NCBI GenBank assembly: GCA_903932565.1
Contig: CAIZGQ010000332.1
Span: 1-12,882 of the forward strand
DNA from: an uncultured Hyphomicrobiales bacterium
GTDB taxonomy: Bacteria; Pseudomonadota; Alphaproteobacteria; Rhizobiales; Beijerinckiaceae
Direction: 5' to 3'
Length of the DNA: 12,882 nucleotides
The position numbers were made by a program, and so were the translations under genes. Below are positions 1 to 6,897 of this stretch, piece after piece (the stretch's first letter is position 1; every line of letters begins with the position of its first letter). The notes under the pieces are model-generated. The model was not told where the DNA came from and did no database searches. It was given only the letters and a program-made list of their open reading frames with translations.

Positions 1-1083
1 AGCTCAGCCTGGCTCTTCCATAGCCTCATGAACCGGGTGGCCAAACCCCTGGAGCAGCTGACAGAAGCCCTGAACCGGGCCGATCCGGACCAGGCCGAGA
101 TCCCCGGCCTGCCGGAGAACACAGTCGCCGAGCTCGTCAGCGTCACCCACGCTCTGCAGAACATGCGCCAACGTGAGGCCGAGCGCCGTCAGCTCGAGAT
201 GGTGATCAACAGCGCCAATTCAGATGCCGAGACACGGCGCCAGCGCATGGAGCTTCTCATTGAGGAATTCCGCGCCACCATGCGCGACACGCTGACCGGC
301 GTGATCTCCCACACAGATGAGATGACGCGCGCAGCCGAAAATCTCTCCAAGGCCACGACCGAGAGCAGCGAACGCGCCCAGGCAGCCGCCTCGTCCACAG
401 CAGAGGCGTCCGGCAACGTCCGCACGGTGGCTGCATCATCCGAGGAGCTGTCCGCCTCGATCAGCGAGATCGAGCGGCAGGTGACGCGGACCCGCACCGT
501 TGTGCAGGACGCGGCCCGGACAACAGCCCGCACCACCCAGACAATCGATGGGCTTGCCGCCAAGGCGCAGCAGATCGGCGAGATCATTGGCCTCATTCAG
601 GCCATCGCAGCGCAAACCAACCTCCTTGCGCTCAACGCGACCATCGAGGCGGCCCGCGCCGGTGAAGCCGGACGCGGCTTTGCCGTTGTCGCCCAGGAAG
701 TGAAGTCGCTCGCCAACCAGACAGCCCGCGCAACCGAGCGGATTGCCGAGCATGTGGCTGCCATCCAGCACGCCACCGGCGGGGCCGTGGAGGCCATCGC
801 CTCGATTGCGGCCACCATGACACAGGCTGAAGGCTTCACGGCGGGTATCGCAGTTGCCGTTGAAGAGCAGTCTGCAGCGACGAATGAAATTTCGCGCGCT
901 GTGACAGAAGCGGCGACCGGTACGGAATCGGCATCGCGCAACATGAATCTGCTCTCGACATCCGTTGGTGCCACCGACCGCTCGGCTGGTGACCTGCGGA
1001 TTGCAGCCCGCGACGTGTCCCGTGAGGCGCGCCTTGTCGGCGAGACGGTTGATCGCTTTTTGGGAGCTGTTGCGCGCAGCTAA
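1..1083 (+). CDS. Methyl-accepting chemotaxis protein, C-terminal part (5' end outside window)
   Basis: The frame is open from base 1, so the gene begins before the window; the ATG at 28 is internal. The 360 visible residues begin inside a HAMP linker (residues about 1-65, with the KPLEQLT stretch) and continue as the helical MCP signalling domain to near the end. The hairpin tip that contacts CheA and CheW is plain at residues about 203-222 (AAQTNLLALNATIEAARAGE), the most conserved part of the family. The flanking helices are rich in Ala, Thr, Ser and Glu, as usual for methylation helices. The protein ends shortly after the signalling domain (FLGAVARS) with no C-terminal CheR/CheB-docking pentapeptide such as NWETF, which is common for alphaproteobacterial receptors. 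It would relay a signal to CheA/CheW at the inner membrane. The sensory domain and ligand cannot be judged because they lie upstream. Confidence 0.95.
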   Translation, partial: SSAWLFHSLMNRVAKPLEQLTEALNRADPDQAEIPGLPENTVAELVSVTHALQNMRQREAERRQLEMVINSANSDAETRRQRMELLIEEFRATMRDTLTGVISHTDEMTRAAENLSKATTESSERAQAAASSTAEASGNVRTVAASSEELSASISEIERQVTRTRTVVQDAARTTARTTQTIDGLAAKAQQIGEIIGLIQAIAAQTNLLALNATIEAARAGEAGRGFAVVAQEVKSLANQTARATERIAEHVAAIQHATGGAVEAIASIAATMTQAEGFTAGIAVAVEEQSAATNEISRAVTEAATGTESASRNMNLLSTSVGATDRSAGDLRIAARDVSREARLVGETVDRFLGAVARS

Positions 1084-1105
1084 GATTGCCGACAGAGACA
1101 CAAAC

Positions 1106-1135
1106 AAAAAAGGCCCCGCAAAACGGGGCCTTTTT
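1106..1135. terminator. Bidirectional Rho-independent terminator between the chemoreceptor gene and sodB
   Basis: A perfect 7-bp GC stem (GGCCCCG, 1112-1118, with CGGGGCC, 1124-1130) closes a 5-base loop. It is flanked by an A run (1106-1111) and a T run (1131-1135), so it gives a stem followed by a U tract on either strand. It sits between two convergent genes, 22 bases after the chemoreceptor stop codon and 19 bases from the sodB stop codon. Confidence 0.92.
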
Positions 1136-1154
1136 CATTTTTAAATGTCCGCGC

Positions 1155-1754
1155 TTACTTGATCGCGGCGTCGTACATCTGCTCCACATAGTCCCAGTTG
1201 ACCATGTGATCGACGAAGGCCTTGAGGTAATCGGCGCGACGATTGCGATAGTCGATGTAGTAAGAATGCTCCCACACATCGGCACCCAGGATCGGCGTTG
1301 CGCCATGCACCAGCGGATTTTCGCCATTGGGTGTCTTCATGATGACGGCCTTGCCGTCCTTGATGGCGAGCCACGCCCAGCCTGAGCCAAACTGCGTCAT
1401 GCCGGCCTGGATGAACTCTTCCTTGAACTTGTCGATCGAACCGATGCCATCGATGATGGCTTTCTCGACCTTGCCTGGGATAGCGCCGCCGCCATTGGGC
1501 TTCAGCCAGTTCCAGAAGTGCAGATGGTTGTAGTGCTGCCCGGCATTGTTGAAGAGGCCAGCATGCTTGCCGTACGAACCCTTCACCACATCTTCAAGCG
1601 ACTTGCCTTCCCACTCACTGCCTGTCAGCAGCGAATTGCCGACCGTGACATAGGCCTGATGGTGCTTGTCGTGGTGATATTCGAGGGTCTCCTTCGACAT
1701 ATAAGGCTGCAGCGCATCGTAAGCATAGGGAAGTGCGGGAAGGGTGAATGACAT
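1155..1754 (-). CDS. sodB: Superoxide dismutase (Fe type)
   Basis: A full-length 199-residue Fe/Mn superoxide dismutase, which converts superoxide to oxygen and hydrogen peroxide in the cytoplasm. The N-terminus (MSFTLPALPYAYDALQPYMS) closely matches E. coli SodB. The four metal ligands are at their expected places: His27, His77 (in the QHYNHLHFW stretch), Asp159 and His163 (DVWEHSYYIDY). Gln73, just before the second ligand, is the position where Fe-type enzymes carry the outer-sphere Gln, so iron is the likelier metal; alphaproteobacterial members can be cambialistic and sequence alone does not settle this. No signal peptide is present. A GGAG (1762-1765) lies 7 bases before the ATG. The gene is monocistronic, with its own upstream region and the shared terminator downstream. 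No convincing promoter was identified in 1766-1900. Confidence 0.96.
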   Translation of the reverse strand: MSFTLPALPYAYDALQPYMSKETLEYHHDKHHQAYVTVGNSLLTGSEWEGKSLEDVVKGSYGKHAGLFNNAGQHYNHLHFWNWLKPNGGGAIPGKVEKAIIDGIGSIDKFKEEFIQAGMTQFGSGWAWLAIKDGKAVIMKTPNGENPLVHGATPILGADVWEHSYYIDYRNRRADYLKAFVDHMVNWDYVEQMYDAAIK

Positions 1755-1956
1755 TGAGAAACTCCGTGGCGCAAAGTCTGCTGCGCAGGCCGCGTCAGGC
1801 GCGACCCTTCAAATCCAGCAGGCACGCCATACTTAGGCAGTCGTGGCACAACGGGCAACCACTCCGACGAAATTCAAACCTGTCCAAATTCAGCTTGGCA
1901 TTGCTTGTGCGAAGAGGCCCTGAGTAAAACTGCCTGCCATTTGGGTAGTTGACTCT

Positions 1957-1974
1957 GTGTTAAACGTTTACCAC
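1957..1974. promoter_or_regulatory. 18-bp near-perfect palindrome, candidate operator
   Basis: The sequence gtgttaaacgtttaccac is an inverted repeat with a perfect 10-bp core (TAAACGTTTA, 1961-1970) and GTG/CAC ends, with one mismatched pair between. A central CG flanked by AT-rich arms is typical of LacI-family operators, but other dimeric regulators would also fit. It lies about 55 bases before the start of the 442-residue protein and about 200 bases upstream of sodB, so it could serve either gene. No repressor gene is adjacent. Confidence 0.4.
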
Positions 1975-2028
1975 TGACAGTTAAGATGAAGGCTCGAAGA
2001 CTTATGGATCGCTGGGGTCGAGGTTGTT

Positions 2029-3357
2029 ATGCGTTTTATTTTGATTGCTCTGGGCGCGGTTCTGGCCCTTGGTGGTGCCATCGGACTGCTCTTTGGGCTT
2101 GAGATCTCGGACATCGAGCGCGGACAGACGCAGGCCATTGTTGGCTCTGTCCTATTGGTTGGTGGCTTTTTGACCATTGGCCTTGCGCTTATACTTGGGC
2201 GTCTCGAGGCGTTGTTGCCACACGTGAGCATTGCCAGCACAACGCCAAATGCCCAGCCCGTCGCAGAATCTGCGGAGGCACGCGAGCAGACGTCCGAGCC
2301 TGACTTCAATCCGCCGCCGATTTTTCCTGATGCCGTCTCCGCCGCGCCAGACTTCACACCCGCTGTTGCTCCCGACCTCGCCGCGTTGCACGATCATGCA
2401 GAGACCGCAGCCACGAAGGATGCGGACGAATTGACGTCGGACTTGCCGTTTGAGACGTCATCGGCCGACGACAATTCTGAGGCCGAGGCGGACCCGATTC
2501 GCGCAGGCGCGGCGCGCAGCAATGGCCTCGATGCAATTCCGCGCCCGGCCGAGCGCCCCCGGATCGACATCAAACCCGCCAGCCGCTTCAATCCGCTCAG
2601 CAGGTTCAGCACAACTGCACGCGCTGGCGACACGACCTCTCTCCCCACCCCTGCCAGCGTGGTGGAGCCCGCGACGCCGAGCCTCACGATGCCCCCGCGC
2701 CGCAATATCTTTCTGGAGCCCCCCGCGATCCCGACGCCCGGAAATGGGCTCACGCCAGCTGCTGTCGCGACATCGGCTGACGGAATAGCAGACACGCCCC
2801 GTTTGGACGCAGAGCCTGCGCCTGAACCAAGGACTGACATCTTTGCATTCGACCTGATGTTCGACGACAAGCCTGAGCCCGCAAACGCGCCGGAACCGCC
2901 AAAAGTGGTTGCGCCTTCGGCCCCCATTGGCAAACCCGTGCCGGCCCGAAGCATGACCTTGCCGCGCGGCACGTGGCCAAAATCGCCAAGCGCTCCCGCG
3001 ACCGAGGAGCCAATTCCGGCGCTGGAACCCGTGCCAGAACCCGCACATGGCGCGCCGACGCATGTTGCATCAGACGCAACATCGCTGCAGGGGCACGAAA
3101 GCGATCACGCACCGCATGTTCCTGAAGAACCCGCCGTGCCCTATGCGGGGTTGCTGGTGAACGAACTTCGCCCCGAGAGCGAAGTCGAAGTCATCGGACG
3201 CCATGAGGCCAATGGTGCGACCTATGTCATGTATGCCGATGGCATGATCGACGCCGAAACGTCCACCGGCATCTGGCGCTTTAATTCATTGGACGAATTG
3301 AAAGCGCATATCGAAGGCCAGAACGCTGCAGACGTCCAGGGTTCTGAACAGAGCTAG
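2029..3357 (+). CDS. Membrane-anchored protein of unknown function with Pro/Ala-rich linker and small C-terminal domain
   Basis: A 442-residue protein without a recognised family. Two hydrophobic segments at the N-terminus (residues about 3-25 and 37-60) form a helical hairpin, so both ends should be on the same side of the inner membrane. Residues about 65-365 are a low-complexity stretch rich in Pro, Ala, Glu and Asp, with repeated PEP/APE/PAP patterns, probably disordered. Residues about 370-430 return to folded-looking sequence, with alternating beta-like stretches (SEVEVIGRHEANGATYVMYA), then TSTGIWRFNSLDELKAHI, resembling a C-terminal module I recall from rhizobial hypothetical proteins. 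The ATG is preceded by GAGG (2020-2023) at 5 bases. The gene stands alone, converging on the peptidase gene. Its architecture suggests a scaffold or adaptor, but that is inference and no catalytic motif is visible. Confidence 0.85.
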   Translation: MRFILIALGAVLALGGAIGLLFGLEISDIERGQTQAIVGSVLLVGGFLTIGLALILGRLEALLPHVSIASTTPNAQPVAESAEAREQTSEPDFNPPPIFPDAVSAAPDFTPAVAPDLAALHDHAETAATKDADELTSDLPFETSSADDNSEAEADPIRAGAARSNGLDAIPRPAERPRIDIKPASRFNPLSRFSTTARAGDTTSLPTPASVVEPATPSLTMPPRRNIFLEPPAIPTPGNGLTPAAVATSADGIADTPRLDAEPAPEPRTDIFAFDLMFDDKPEPANAPEPPKVVAPSAPIGKPVPARSMTLPRGTWPKSPSAPATEEPIPALEPVPEPAHGAPTHVASDATSLQGHESDHAPHVPEEPAVPYAGLLVNELRPESEVEVIGRHEANGATYVMYADGMIDAETSTGIWRFNSLDELKAHIEGQNAADVQGSEQS

Positions 3358-3389
3358 GCTCGCCTTCAGCTGAGGCAAAACCAAGGCCA

Positions 3390-3413
3390 GCGCGCGGCTT
3401 GGATGCCGCGCGC
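3390..3413. terminator. GC-rich hairpin in the convergent gap, possible terminator
   Basis: A perfect 9-bp inverted repeat (GCGCGCGGC, 3390-3398, and GCCGCGCGC, 3405-3413) with a 6-base loop sits in the 78-base gap between two converging genes. On neither strand does a T run follow directly: the plus side continues AAAAGGG, and the minus side reaches TTTT only about 9 bases later. Position argues for a termination or mRNA 3'-end stability role, but it is not a canonical intrinsic terminator. Confidence 0.45.
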
Positions 3414-3435
3414 AAAAGGGGGCCGCACAAGGTCG

Positions 3436-5544
3436 TCACATCGTCGGTGCCGTTGAAACGCAGGCGATCGCAAAGGCATATTCCAGCGCGACTTCATCCA
3501 ATTGTTCAAAGCGCCCGGACGCGCCGCCATGTCCGGCATCCATGTTCGTCTCAAGCAGAATTGGGCCGCCGCCCGTCATATGGGCCCGCAAACGCGCCAC
3601 CCACTTCGTTGGCTCCCAATAGGTGACGCGCGGGTCGGTCAGACCCGAGAGCACCAGCATTGCGGGATAGGCCTGCGCCTTCACATTGTCATAGGGCGAG
3701 TAGGATCGAATGCGCTCGAACGCGGCCTTGTCGAGAATGGGATTGCCCCATTCGAGCCATTCGGGGGGCGTCAGCGGCAGGCTGCCATCGAGGATCGTGT
3801 TCAACACATCCACGAAGGGCACATCGGCAATAATCCCGGCAAAAAGATCGGGCGCCATATTCGCAACAGCACCCATCAAAAGGCCGCCCGCACTGCCGCC
3901 CATCGCCACAATACGCCCATGGGCTGTGATCTTTTCAGATATCAGATGGCGGGCAACGGCAATGAAATCGGTGAACGTATTGACCTTGTTTTCAAGCTTG
4001 CCGTCGACGTACCAGTGCCAGCCCTTATCTGTGCCGCCACGGATGTGGGCAATTGCATAAACAAAGCCGCGATCCACCATGGAGAGGCGATTAGCGCGAA
4101 ACCCGGCGGACGTCGCATGCCCATAAGCGCCATAGCCCTGCAGCAACAAAGGTGCGGTTCCATCCAGCTTTGTTGACTTTGCATAGAGCAGAGACACGGG
4201 CACACGCTCGCCATCGGCAGCAATTGCAAAAATACGGCGCGTGATATAATCGGCTAGGCTGTGGCCGGACGGGATGTCCTGACGCTTGCGCAACACGCGC
4301 GTGCGGCTTGTCATATCGTAATCGTAAATCTCGGCTGGCGTCGTCATGGACGAATAGCCAAAGCGCAGCAGCCGCGTGTCGAATTCGAGGATGCCTTCGA
4401 GCCAAAGCGAATAGGCCTCTTCATCAAAGGCAATGCTGTGCTCAACGGTCGTTGCGATCTCGCGAATGACGATGCGCGGCAAGCCGTCTTCGCGCTCGAG
4501 CCGCACCATAAATTCCTTGAACACAGACAGATCGACAATCATGCAGCCTGCGCGATGCGGCACGACATCCCGCCAGCTTGCAACACCAAGGTTTGTCAGC
4601 GGGGTCTCCGCAATGCGGAAATCCTCAGCCTCGTTGGCGTTGGTCAGAATGAAAAGCCTGTCGCCATGATGCTCAACCGAATAGCGCAGACCCGGCGAGC
4701 GCGCCTGGATCAGCTGCGGCTTGGCGTCGGCGACGTGAAGATCAATCAGATAAAGCTCGGCGCCGTCGTGGTCGTTCACATCAATGATGGCGTAGGCGCC
4801 GGACTGGGTCTGGCCGAGATTAACAAACCAGGCCGGGTCCTTCTCCTCATAAATCAGCGCGTCTTGTGCCTGCTGCGTTCCCAGCATATGGCGATAGACG
4901 CGCGTCGGGCGGTGATTGTCATCGAGGCGCACGTAATAAAACGACTTTGAATCGGCGGCCCAAATGGCGGTGCCTTCGGTGTCGCTGATCGCCTCGACGT
5001 CTGTGCCTGTCGCCAGATCACGCACGTTGATGGTGTAATATTCAGAGCCCTTGTCGTCGACGCTCCACGCCAAATGCGCGTGATCGGGCGAATGGTTCGC
5101 GTCCCCCAGATCGAAGAAAGCCTTGCTCTCACCAAGTGCATCGCCATCAACAAGGATTGTTTCAGCACCGCCGGTGCGGGGCGACCGACAGATCAGCTCA
5201 TGTTCGCCACCATCGCGATAACGCTCATAATAGGCAAAGGGACCATCTTCAACGGGCACATCGGAATCGTCTTCCTTGATGCGGCCGCGCATCTCGGCCT
5301 TCAGCGCCGTCTGCAACGGCTTTGTGGGTGCCAACACAGCTTTGGCGTAGGCCTTTTCAGCAACGATTAAGGCCCGAATATCGGCCGGCAGAGCCTTTGG
5401 TGATTTCAGGACGTCTTGCCAGTTGCTGGCGCGAATCCAGTCATATTCGTCATGCAATTCGACGCCGTGAACGATGCGCGACGTCGGCTTTTGCTGCGCA
5501 ACGGGTGCGGCCGCATCGAGGGCAAGCTTGGGATGTTGTGTCAT
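3436..5544 (-). CDS. ptrB: Oligopeptidase B-type serine peptidase (S9 prolyl oligopeptidase family)
   Basis: A 702-residue S9A peptidase, which in this family cleaves short peptides, in oligopeptidase B after Arg or Lys. The N-terminal two thirds form the beta-propeller that limits access to small substrates. The C-terminal third is the alpha/beta hydrolase. The catalytic triad is visible: about Ser551 in MGGSAGG, about Asp637 in GLTDPRVTYWEP and about His672 in DAGHGGASGR. The DVPFVDVLNTILDGSLPLT and EWGNP stretches are typical of oligopeptidase B rather than prolyl oligopeptidase. No signal peptide is seen, so it is probably cytoplasmic. The frame extends 38 codons further up to a non-family-like N-terminus. 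The ATG at 5544 (MTQHPK) was chosen because the known family begins a similar distance before the HG-ELHDEYDWIR motif. The ribosome site there is weak (a GGA about 7 bases upstream), so the start is less sure than the function. Confidence 0.9.
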   Translation of the reverse strand: MTQHPKLALDAAAPVAQQKPTSRIVHGVELHDEYDWIRASNWQDVLKSPKALPADIRALIVAEKAYAKAVLAPTKPLQTALKAEMRGRIKEDDSDVPVEDGPFAYYERYRDGGEHELICRSPRTGGAETILVDGDALGESKAFFDLGDANHSPDHAHLAWSVDDKGSEYYTINVRDLATGTDVEAISDTEGTAIWAADSKSFYYVRLDDNHRPTRVYRHMLGTQQAQDALIYEEKDPAWFVNLGQTQSGAYAIIDVNDHDGAELYLIDLHVADAKPQLIQARSPGLRYSVEHHGDRLFILTNANEAEDFRIAETPLTNLGVASWRDVVPHRAGCMIVDLSVFKEFMVRLEREDGLPRIVIREIATTVEHSIAFDEEAYSLWLEGILEFDTRLLRFGYSSMTTPAEIYDYDMTSRTRVLRKRQDIPSGHSLADYITRRIFAIAADGERVPVSLLYAKSTKLDGTAPLLLQGYGAYGHATSAGFRANRLSMVDRGFVYAIAHIRGGTDKGWHWYVDGKLENKVNTFTDFIAVARHLISEKITAHGRIVAMGGSAGGLLMGAVANMAPDLFAGIIADVPFVDVLNTILDGSLPLTPPEWLEWGNPILDKAAFERIRSYSPYDNVKAQAYPAMLVLSGLTDPRVTYWEPTKWVARLRAHMTGGGPILLETNMDAGHGGASGRFEQLDEVALEYAFAIACVSTAPTM

Positions 5545-5948
5545 CGTTGTTCCAGAGATGGGTGGCCGTGTATCCGCGTCACATCCGACGATAGGCGACG
5601 TTGATGTCATCGACCAGACAGCTTCCGGGCGGCGTGACCAAGCGTCACTCGGCGGCACGCCAGATTAGAAATGCCACCCTTCGAATTGGACGTTTTGCAG
5701 ATTTATTTGAAACTCTATAGTCTTTCCTGATTGACATGAGATGTTTTACGACCGACTGGGATGTCGACACAGCCAAAAAAGAAATTTGCACACAAGCTCC
5801 ACTTGCTCGCACAATCCAATCAATTTAGATTTCTGCGCGTTGCTTCGGCGTCAATCGCATACAGATATTGTATGCCTGCGATACCTAAACTCACCGGCGC
5901 CCTATACGTTTTCGCATATGAAACAACTCAATAGGACTGGCAATCAAG
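5545..5948. other. Gene-free region between the peptidase gene and mucR
   Basis: About 400 bases, the middle (about 5680-5930) clearly more AT-rich than the flanking coding DNA. It should hold the promoters of both divergent genes. It contains a TTGACA (5731-5736) without a convincing -10 at the right distance, a TATAGT (5716-5721) without a good -35, and a 7-bp inverted repeat at 5857-5875. AT-rich stretches are the known type of target for MucR/Ros proteins, so autoregulation of mucR from here is plausible. The open frame running from 5741 into mucR is not supported as a gene. Confidence 0.6.
5857..5875. promoter_or_regulatory. Inverted repeat upstream of mucR, candidate regulator site
   Basis: GCATACA (5857-5863) and TGTATGC (5869-5875) are perfect inverted copies separated by GATAT. 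The repeat lies 73 bases before the mucR ATG, in the AT-rich part of the region. It fits a dimeric regulator better than a terminator because no T run follows. The regulator is unknown; MucR autoregulation is one option. Confidence 0.4.
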
Positions 5949-6368
5949 ATGACCGATACCATGGGTTCCGCGAATTTCATTGAGCTGACGGCCGATATCG
6001 TCTCTGCCTATGTCAGCAACAATTCTGTTCCTGCCAGCGACCTTCCAGCCCTTATCAATGACATCTACGCAGCTCTTTCGCGCGTGAACACCGGCGTTGT
6101 TCCTGTGACTGAGGAAATCCTGAAGCCGGCGATCGCTGTCAAAAAGTCTGTCACGAACGACTACATCACGTGCCTGGAAGACGGCAAAAAGTTCAAATCC
6201 CTTAAGCGCCACTTGCGCACCCAGTACGACATGTCGCCGGAAGACTACCGCGAGAAGTGGGGCCTGCCGGCTGATTATCCGATGGTTGCACCCAATTACG
6301 CCAAGGCGCGCTCGGCCCTTGCCAAGCAAATGGGCCTTGGCCAGCAGCGGCGGCGCGTCAAGCGCTGA
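5949..6368 (+). CDS. mucR: MucR/Ros family zinc-finger transcriptional regulator
   Basis: A 139-residue MucR/Ros protein. This family controls exopolysaccharide, motility, virulence and cell-cycle genes in alphaproteobacteria by binding AT-rich DNA. The N-terminal half (IELTADIVSAYVSNNSVPASDLPALI) is the helical oligomerisation region. The DNA-binding part follows: Cys75-LE-Asp78, the FKSLKRHLRT recognition stretch with His88, then YREKWGLPADYPMVAPNYAKARSALAKQMGLG, a family hallmark. In the Cys/Asp-type finger the fourth ligand is usually His, four residues after the first His; here it is Gln92 (codon CAG), so zinc binding may be altered or absent. The start at 5949 has AGGA (5933-5936) upstream at 12 bases, slightly long; an ATG four codons later is the alternative. 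Monocistronic, with its own terminator. Confidence 0.95.
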   Translation: MTDTMGSANFIELTADIVSAYVSNNSVPASDLPALINDIYAALSRVNTGVVPVTEEILKPAIAVKKSVTNDYITCLEDGKKFKSLKRHLRTQYDMSPEDYREKWGLPADYPMVAPNYAKARSALAKQMGLGQQRRRVKR

Positions 6369-6404
6369 GCCGATGATCGTCCAAGGTTCGTGACTGTTTC
6401 AAAG

Positions 6405-6428
6405 CGCCACCCCTCGGGGTGGCGTTTT
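6405..6428 (+). terminator. Rho-independent terminator after mucR
   Basis: CGCCACCCC (6405-6413) pairs with GGGGTGGCG (6416-6424); in practice this is an 8-bp stem closing a CTCG tetraloop. It is followed by TTTT (6425-6428) and preceded by AAA. It starts 36 bases after the mucR stop codon and ends just before the stop codon of the converging DUF6477-type gene, so it may also help end that transcript, although only a short A run is available on that side. Confidence 0.88.
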
Positions 6429-6431
6429 GCG

Positions 6432-6740
6432 TCAGGCTGGCGCAGATGGCCCCCGACCTGTTTCAGCCCGATAGGCTTGCAACAATCCGATGTGTCGGTT
6501 GAGGTCATAGGACCAATGCCCGGCCCGCCCCAGCGCGCGCTCCCGGCGCAGGGCCCGCGCGAGCATCAGCCGCAATCGCCGCACTGCTTCAGGACTATTG
6601 TCCGCAATTTCATCGGGCCCCAGTGGCAGCAAGCGTCCCAGATTGCGGCGGCGGTCATAATGTCGCCCGCCTTGCGCAATCATCCCGTTGAGCGCCTGAT
6701 TTGCCTGCTCAAACAGACGTAGACTCCTGATTTTTGACAT
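6432..6740 (-). CDS. Small DUF6477-type protein
   Basis: A 102-residue basic, soluble protein rich in Arg and Leu. The pattern RRRNLGRLLP near residue 30-40, then EAVRRLRLMLARALRRERALGRAGHWSYDLNRHIGLLQA, resembles DUF6477 proteins as I recall them: a helical pair ending in a (G)xWSYDxxRHIxLLxA motif. No function is known to me. The frame is open well beyond this start (to about 7058), but the ATG at 6740 has a strong AAGGAG (minus strand; bases 6750-6755) at 9 bases, while the longer version would overlap the divergent gene at 6898. The gene is divergent from the DnaA-like/DUF6456 operon and shares its regulatory region. A perfect hairpin touches the ribosome binding site. Confidence 0.82.
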   Translation of the reverse strand: MSKIRSLRLFEQANQALNGMIAQGGRHYDRRRNLGRLLPLGPDEIADNSPEAVRRLRLMLARALRRERALGRAGHWSYDLNRHIGLLQAYRAETGRGPSAPA

Positions 6741-6755
6741 CCGCCACAACTCCTT

Positions 6756-6786
6756 GCTCCAAGCCTGCATTGTCAGGGCTTGGAGC
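6756..6786 (-). promoter_or_regulatory. Perfect 10-bp hairpin abutting the ribosome binding site of the DUF6477-type gene
   Basis: GCTCCAAGCC (6756-6765) and GGCTTGGAGC (6777-6786) are exact inverted copies with an 11-base loop. In the minus-strand transcript the stem ends at the base directly before AAGGAG (6750-6755). No T run follows, so it is not an intrinsic terminator. A stem against a Shine-Dalgarno site can stabilise the mRNA 5' end, tune ribosome entry or bind a protein. As DNA, the same repeat could also be an operator in the shared divergent region. Confidence 0.65.
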
Positions 6787-6831
6787 CGGAGGGGGATAGA
6801 CGAATAGCAAAATAAACGGCTTTTAGGCCTA

Positions 6832-6860
6832 TTGACTAAGAATAAAATCTCCTGATAGCG
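6832..6860 (+). promoter_or_regulatory. Candidate sigma-70-type promoter for the DnaA-like/DUF6456 operon
   Basis: TTGACT (6832-6837) matches the -35 consensus at five of six bases. A weaker -10-like GATAGC (6854-6859) follows after 16 bases. This would place the transcript start near 6866, giving a leader of about 30 bases before the ATG at 6898. The surrounding DNA is AT-rich against its neighbours. The -10 match is only moderate. Confidence 0.4.
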
Positions 6861-6897
6861 TTCGGACATTGCGACGACGCGTTCAGGAGTTTTCAAA

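Noticed and set aside
436..1107. Minus-strand frame of 223 residues under the chemoreceptor gene
   Set aside because: GC-rich shadow of a well-supported MCP domain on the other strand; composition is Arg/Gly-rich without motifs.
1086..1385. 99-residue plus-strand frame opposite sodB
   Set aside because: It runs through the terminator and then antisense to a clear sodB gene; no ribosome site and no family resemblance.
2394..3112. Several minus-strand frames under the Pro/Ala-rich linker
   Set aside because: Low-complexity coding DNA gives long open shadows; none has a start site or motif, while the plus frame has membrane segments and a ribosome site.
3502..4176. Plus-strand frames within the peptidase gene (also 4261-4950)
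   Set aside because: They oppose the conserved S9 catalytic domain and beta-propeller and show no recognisable domain.
5741..5983. 80-residue frame entering the mucR gene
   Set aside because: It overlaps the mucR start out of frame, lacks a ribosome site and has unbiased codon use in AT-rich intergenic DNA.
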